In this document: positions 60,540-64,000 of the stretch, piece by piece
Position numbering within the stretch: the stretch's first letter is position 1
Layout of the letters: each line of letters starts with the position of its first letter
Assembly: GCA_964017045.1 (NCBI GenBank)
Contig: OZ024810.1
Location: forward strand, 18,161,204-18,225,203
Origin: Omphiscola glabra
Lineage: Eukaryota > Mollusca > Gastropoda > Lymnaeidae
Direction of reading: 5' to 3'
Length of the DNA stretch: 64,000 nt
Notes under the pieces: model-generated
Databases searched by the model: none
Told to the model about the DNA's origin: nothing
What the model saw: only the letters and a program-made list of their open reading frames with translations
Made by a program: the position numbers and the translations under genes

Positions 60540-62030
60540 AAACATCATCATGTAAGCAGGCTATTTTGGGCCTCAAGTGTCAGCTACTTGTAGTGTTGCA
60601 GATAAACAAAAATTAAAGAAAAAAAAATCAGGTTTTTATTTATAAATCAAACCAATGGGGTTCTTAAATGATGCGACATGTTCGTGGATAGTAGGAAGTG
60701 CTGACCAATCTTTTATATGCCGAGCACGAGAACGTGGATTAATTTCATTGGTCGTCTATTATCACATGCATTTTTTTTTATCGCCCGAAAAGTCTGCATT
60801 GATTGGCTAGAAAGTCTGTCCTTGTGTGTTGATGACGTCATGCGCACATCGTCGAGAAACGTCGAACTCGTTCATAGTATGTGCCACTGAGAAAAGTAGG
60901 TATGTCTGACAGAAAAAGTGTGTGCTTTGGGGGGAAAAGGGGGGGGGGGGAGTATTTTGTAGGCTTGAGCCGAGTACTGGCTTGGATGGTTACCGGAAAT
61001 TTGTTTGAAAGAAATTTCGTCGACGGAAAATTGATCAACAGAGGTTTGGTCGAACGGAAATTTGATGGAATTTTTGTCAAATTTCTTTTATGATAAAACA
61101 AAAAAAAAATACGTTCAAAAAGAAATGTGCCAAAAATTTTGCTCATAAAAAGCCACTCTTACATTTCTGAAAATCTCAAGATTCCGGTACCGGTAAAACA
61201 AATGGGCCATTAGTCATGAGTACTTATTTCTGCATTTCTTCCACCCCGCTCAAAATTACAGTTACGACAACATGTTATTAAAAAAAAAAAACAACACCAC
61301 TCTATCCCCCCCCACCCCAAATCTCAACACCTGTTTCTCGATTTTAAGATATAACTTTGGCTGTTGGTCACAAACTGGCAAATATAATAAGGGGGTCGCG
61401 CGAACAGCTGGGTTAGGATTATATCATGAAGGTATTAGGATTGTGAAATGTTCAACTTTGATGACTCGTTCTGTAGATACACTTTTCACATCTTCCATTG
61501 GCTGGAACATATTATAGAAAATGAGAGGATAACTCTTTATTTTTGTAACACCCTGACCCGGAGCTGCCGGGTATTGCCTCAAAACATCCGAAACCGGGTG
61601 AAATAACTGCTCCCTATTTTCTCCGATTTAAGAATACGTTCATTTCGATTATCGTCGTTCACTGCTCTGTTATCGATAAAAGTGATCGGTTATTGGATCT
61701 TACGGCCCATCGATTAGATCACAGTGGCACTTTCGTAATGGAATCCGTTTTCATGTCTGGCAAAGGTCTCCATAGGCTTCAGTGTTTGTCGCGTGTACAG
61801 AGCCTGACACAGGCACGTGGAGCACAGTTTGCGTCAGTGGGAGTCTCCCCCAATTCAAAATGTGTGTTTGATTTAAACATGTACTGTAATAGATCATCTC
61901 AATCACATCAAACACGGCAAAAGCTTTTTAAAAAAATTATTTGTAAATCTAAACTTGGTTTGCGATTCCATTACAATGAGAAGTGTGGCTCAGAGTACTG
62001 GCGTTTTCTGACTGCTGGGTGTGGGGGGGG
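60540..62030. other. Unique sequence, nothing recognised
   Basis: A plus-strand open stretch at 61693-62030 lacks an ATG at its start, has no domain and runs into a G-run and satellite. Not accepted as a gene. Confidence 0.5.
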
Positions 62031-62034
62031 GGGG

Positions 62035-62312
62035 GGCAAGGGCATCATACGATGAGTGGAGGGCAAGGGCGTCATACGATGAGTGGAGGGCAGGGGCGTC
62101 ATACGATGAATGGTGGGAAGGGGCGTCATACGATGAGGGGAAGGCAAGGGCATCATACCATGAATGGTGGGAAGGGGCGTCATACGATGAGTGGAGGACA
62201 TGGGCATCATACGATGAGTGGAGGACATGGGCATCACACGATGAGTGGAGGACATTGGCATCATACGATGAGTGGAGGACATGGGCATCATACGATGAGG
62301 GGAGGGGAGGCG
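62035..62312. repeat. 27-bp minisatellite
   Basis: Ten copies of GAGTGGAGGACATGGGCATC then ATACGAT. Confidence 0.92.
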
Positions 62313-62451
62313 CAACATGTGATTGATAAGCTAAATAAAAACACAGTTCAATAATGTAAGTCCATTACGTCTTTTACAGCTTTAGCCAGAGCAGCGTTTC
62401 TCAAACCGTGTTGTTAAAGTGTGTGCCATGTGGTGCACAGAGATGAAACCA

Positions 62452-62618
62452 GTAATGCAGTGGTTTACTAAGTTTACACCATTCAGTAATGTAGTGGTTT
62501 ACTAAGTTTACACCATTCAGTAATGCAGTGGTTTACTAAGTTTACACCATTCAGTAATGCAGTGGTTTACTAAGTTTACACCATTCAGTAATGCAGTGGT
62601 TTACTAAGTTTACACAAA
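62452..62618. repeat. 34-bp minisatellite
   Basis: Five copies of TAATGCAGTGGTTTACTAAG, TTTACACCATTCAG. It starts about 60 bp after a hAT-like left end (CAGCGTTTCTCAAACC at 62392), so it may also lie inside a MITE. Confidence 0.9.
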
Positions 62619-63239
62619 CTGCGTAATAAATAAACGAGCACGTGGCGTTAGATACTTTCTTAAAAGTTGATTAAAATGGGGCAACATAAAAAAGCTTGAG
62701 AACCCATAAGCGGTTGATTTTTTTATTTTTATTTTATTGCTTTTTTGTGGGGGTGGCAATGGGCGATTGTGAGAGGGAAAAGGAAATTTTTCCTTGAAAT
62801 GACATACTAAAAACATTTCATACATTTACTCTAACAGTAACAGTACACAGTGAAGCGTTGACATTTCATTCCTACCGTTGTCGGCGGGTGGCTGAGATAT
62901 CTCAAGCGTTTGAGAACCGTGTGCATTTGTATATTTATATTTTAAAAATTATATATTATTTTTTTTTGTATGAAGGCAGAACTTAAGAAAATAAAATGTT
63001 TTCCCAGGGCCGCTCCTATAAATCTCAAGCTTCTAGTGCAAGTTCTTCTAGCAGACGACCTAGTCCCAAGTAGGGCGCGGTGGCGGGGGGGGGGGGGTCG
63101 ACATGGCTAGACAATGAGTAAACTTGGAGGGGGAAAAAGTGGGGCAGTGGGAAGTGTGCTAACCTGCAACACCGCCGTGGGGAGACCTGCAGCTAGATCA
63201 ACAAACCAGATCTCAAGACGCACAAACTGGGGCGGCACG

Positions 63240-63570
63240 GCTCTCTGGTGGGCTTAGCTAGGGTAGACCGGCTTTTCTGGTGGGCTTAGTTAGGGTAGAC
63301 CGGCTTTTCTGGTGGGCTTAGCTAGGGTAGACCGGCTTTTCTGGTGGGCTTAGCTAGGGTAGACCGGCTTTTCTGGTGGGCTTAGTTAGGGTAGACCGGC
63401 TTTTCTGGTGGGCTTAGTTAGGGTAGACCGGCTTTTTTGTGGGCTTATTAAGTATTAAGGTAGACCGGCTTTTTTGTGGGCTTGTTAAGGTAGACCGGCT
63501 TTTCTGGTGGGCTTATTAAGTATTAAGGTAGACCGGCTTTTTGTGGGCTTGTTAAGGTAGACCTGCTTTC
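63240..63570. repeat. 32-bp minisatellite
   Basis: About 11 copies of CTGGTGGGCTTAGTTAGGGT, AGACCGGCTTTT; units towards the right end lose the TTAGCTAGGG part or gain TTAAGTATTAAGG. Confidence 0.9.
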
Positions 63571-64000
63571 TGGTGGACCAGAGAGTGGTCCGTCATTTTA
63601 AAAAATAAATTTTTCTTCCAGGACTAGAGACTAGAATGGTCTATTTCAGGGTGGAGGTCTATTTCAGGGTGGACTGGTCTATTTCAGACTTGGGCCGGGA
63701 TACTTGAAAAAGCCACGCAATGATAGATCAACGCCCCTTTGGCGCAGTCCCAAACTGCGTACGGATAGTGCAAACAATAAGGCCGAGTTCACGAGACTGA
63801 GGAAGAGAGCGCCACCACCCGTACAACTATACAATCCGTCTGCCCCAACAAAACAATTCATTACAATTCGTTACTGTTAATGCAACGACACATTTTATTT
63901 TACGAGTTATCTTTACCCCCCCCCCCCCTTTCCCTATTCCATGTATAAAATATGAAAAGACACGCGCAGATGAAAAACCCTGAGCAGGTTGAAAAGTGTT
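63571..64000. other. Unique sequence, nothing recognised
   Basis: Short direct repeat CTATTTCAGGGTGGA near 63640-63675 and a C-run at 63917-63928; no gene seen. Confidence 0.5.

Noticed and set aside
61693..62055. Plus-strand 120-codon ORF
   Set aside because: No ATG at its start, no domain, and it ends in a G-run and the 27-bp satellite.

Overview
This is a stretch of animal nuclear DNA, most likely from a mollusc and plausibly a freshwater or other heterobranch snail. The mollusc assignment is inference. It rests on the intron-rich, AT-rich layout, the very heavy load of tandem repeats, and three short hAT-type elements closely resembling SPIN, a family known from vertebrates, Rhodnius and the pond snail Lymnaea. 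No bacterial-style genes, rRNA, tRNA or CRISPR arrays are visible.

One gene is firmly recognisable: a multiplexin (collagen XV/XVIII family) on the minus strand, covering about 555 to 36940. Twenty-four exons with consensus GT..AG borders join in one open frame of 1369 codons. They encode a thrombospondin-N/laminin-G-like domain (36372-36940 plus 27611-27676), an acidic Ser-Gly linker (26280-26363), a long interrupted Gly-X-Y region (25703 down to 5083), the multiplexin trimerisation domain (4552 down to 4421 plus 3512-3474), and a 696-nt hinge exon (1250-555). The Gly-X-Y register carries across almost every collagen exon junction, so few if any collagen exons are missing. The signal-peptide exon was not found upstream, and the expected C-terminal endostatin exons lie left of the window. 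The most unusual point is the hinge exon: it encodes about 140 residues of almost pure Arg/Lys/Glu/Gln, predicted to be one long charged helix between the trimerisation domain and the endostatin end. A 12-nt candidate microexon (10844-10855) and four acidic Ser-Gly motifs typical of glycosaminoglycan attachment add to the picture of a basement-membrane proteoglycan.

The introns and the whole region from 37 to 64 kb are dominated by about 40 different minisatellites with units of 12 to 58 bp. The largest is a 3-kb array of a 26-bp GT-rich unit (29913-32915). Many are open in several frames and produce long false ORFs. Among them sit transposon remnants: SPIN-like hAT MITEs with 8-bp target duplications (35148-35329, 42139-42336, 44239-44443), a second hAT MITE family (34190-34374, 54553-54741, 59989-60531, the last with its terminus amplified into a satellite), other hAT-like MITEs (40793-41107, 47711-47892, 53241-53436), a broken LINE (13625-14715), a solo LTR (15612-15970), and two head-to-head Penelope-like GIY-YIG fragments near 53.7-54.1 kb. 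From 37 to 64 kb I see no convincing protein gene; one weak exon candidate lies at about 51577-51740.
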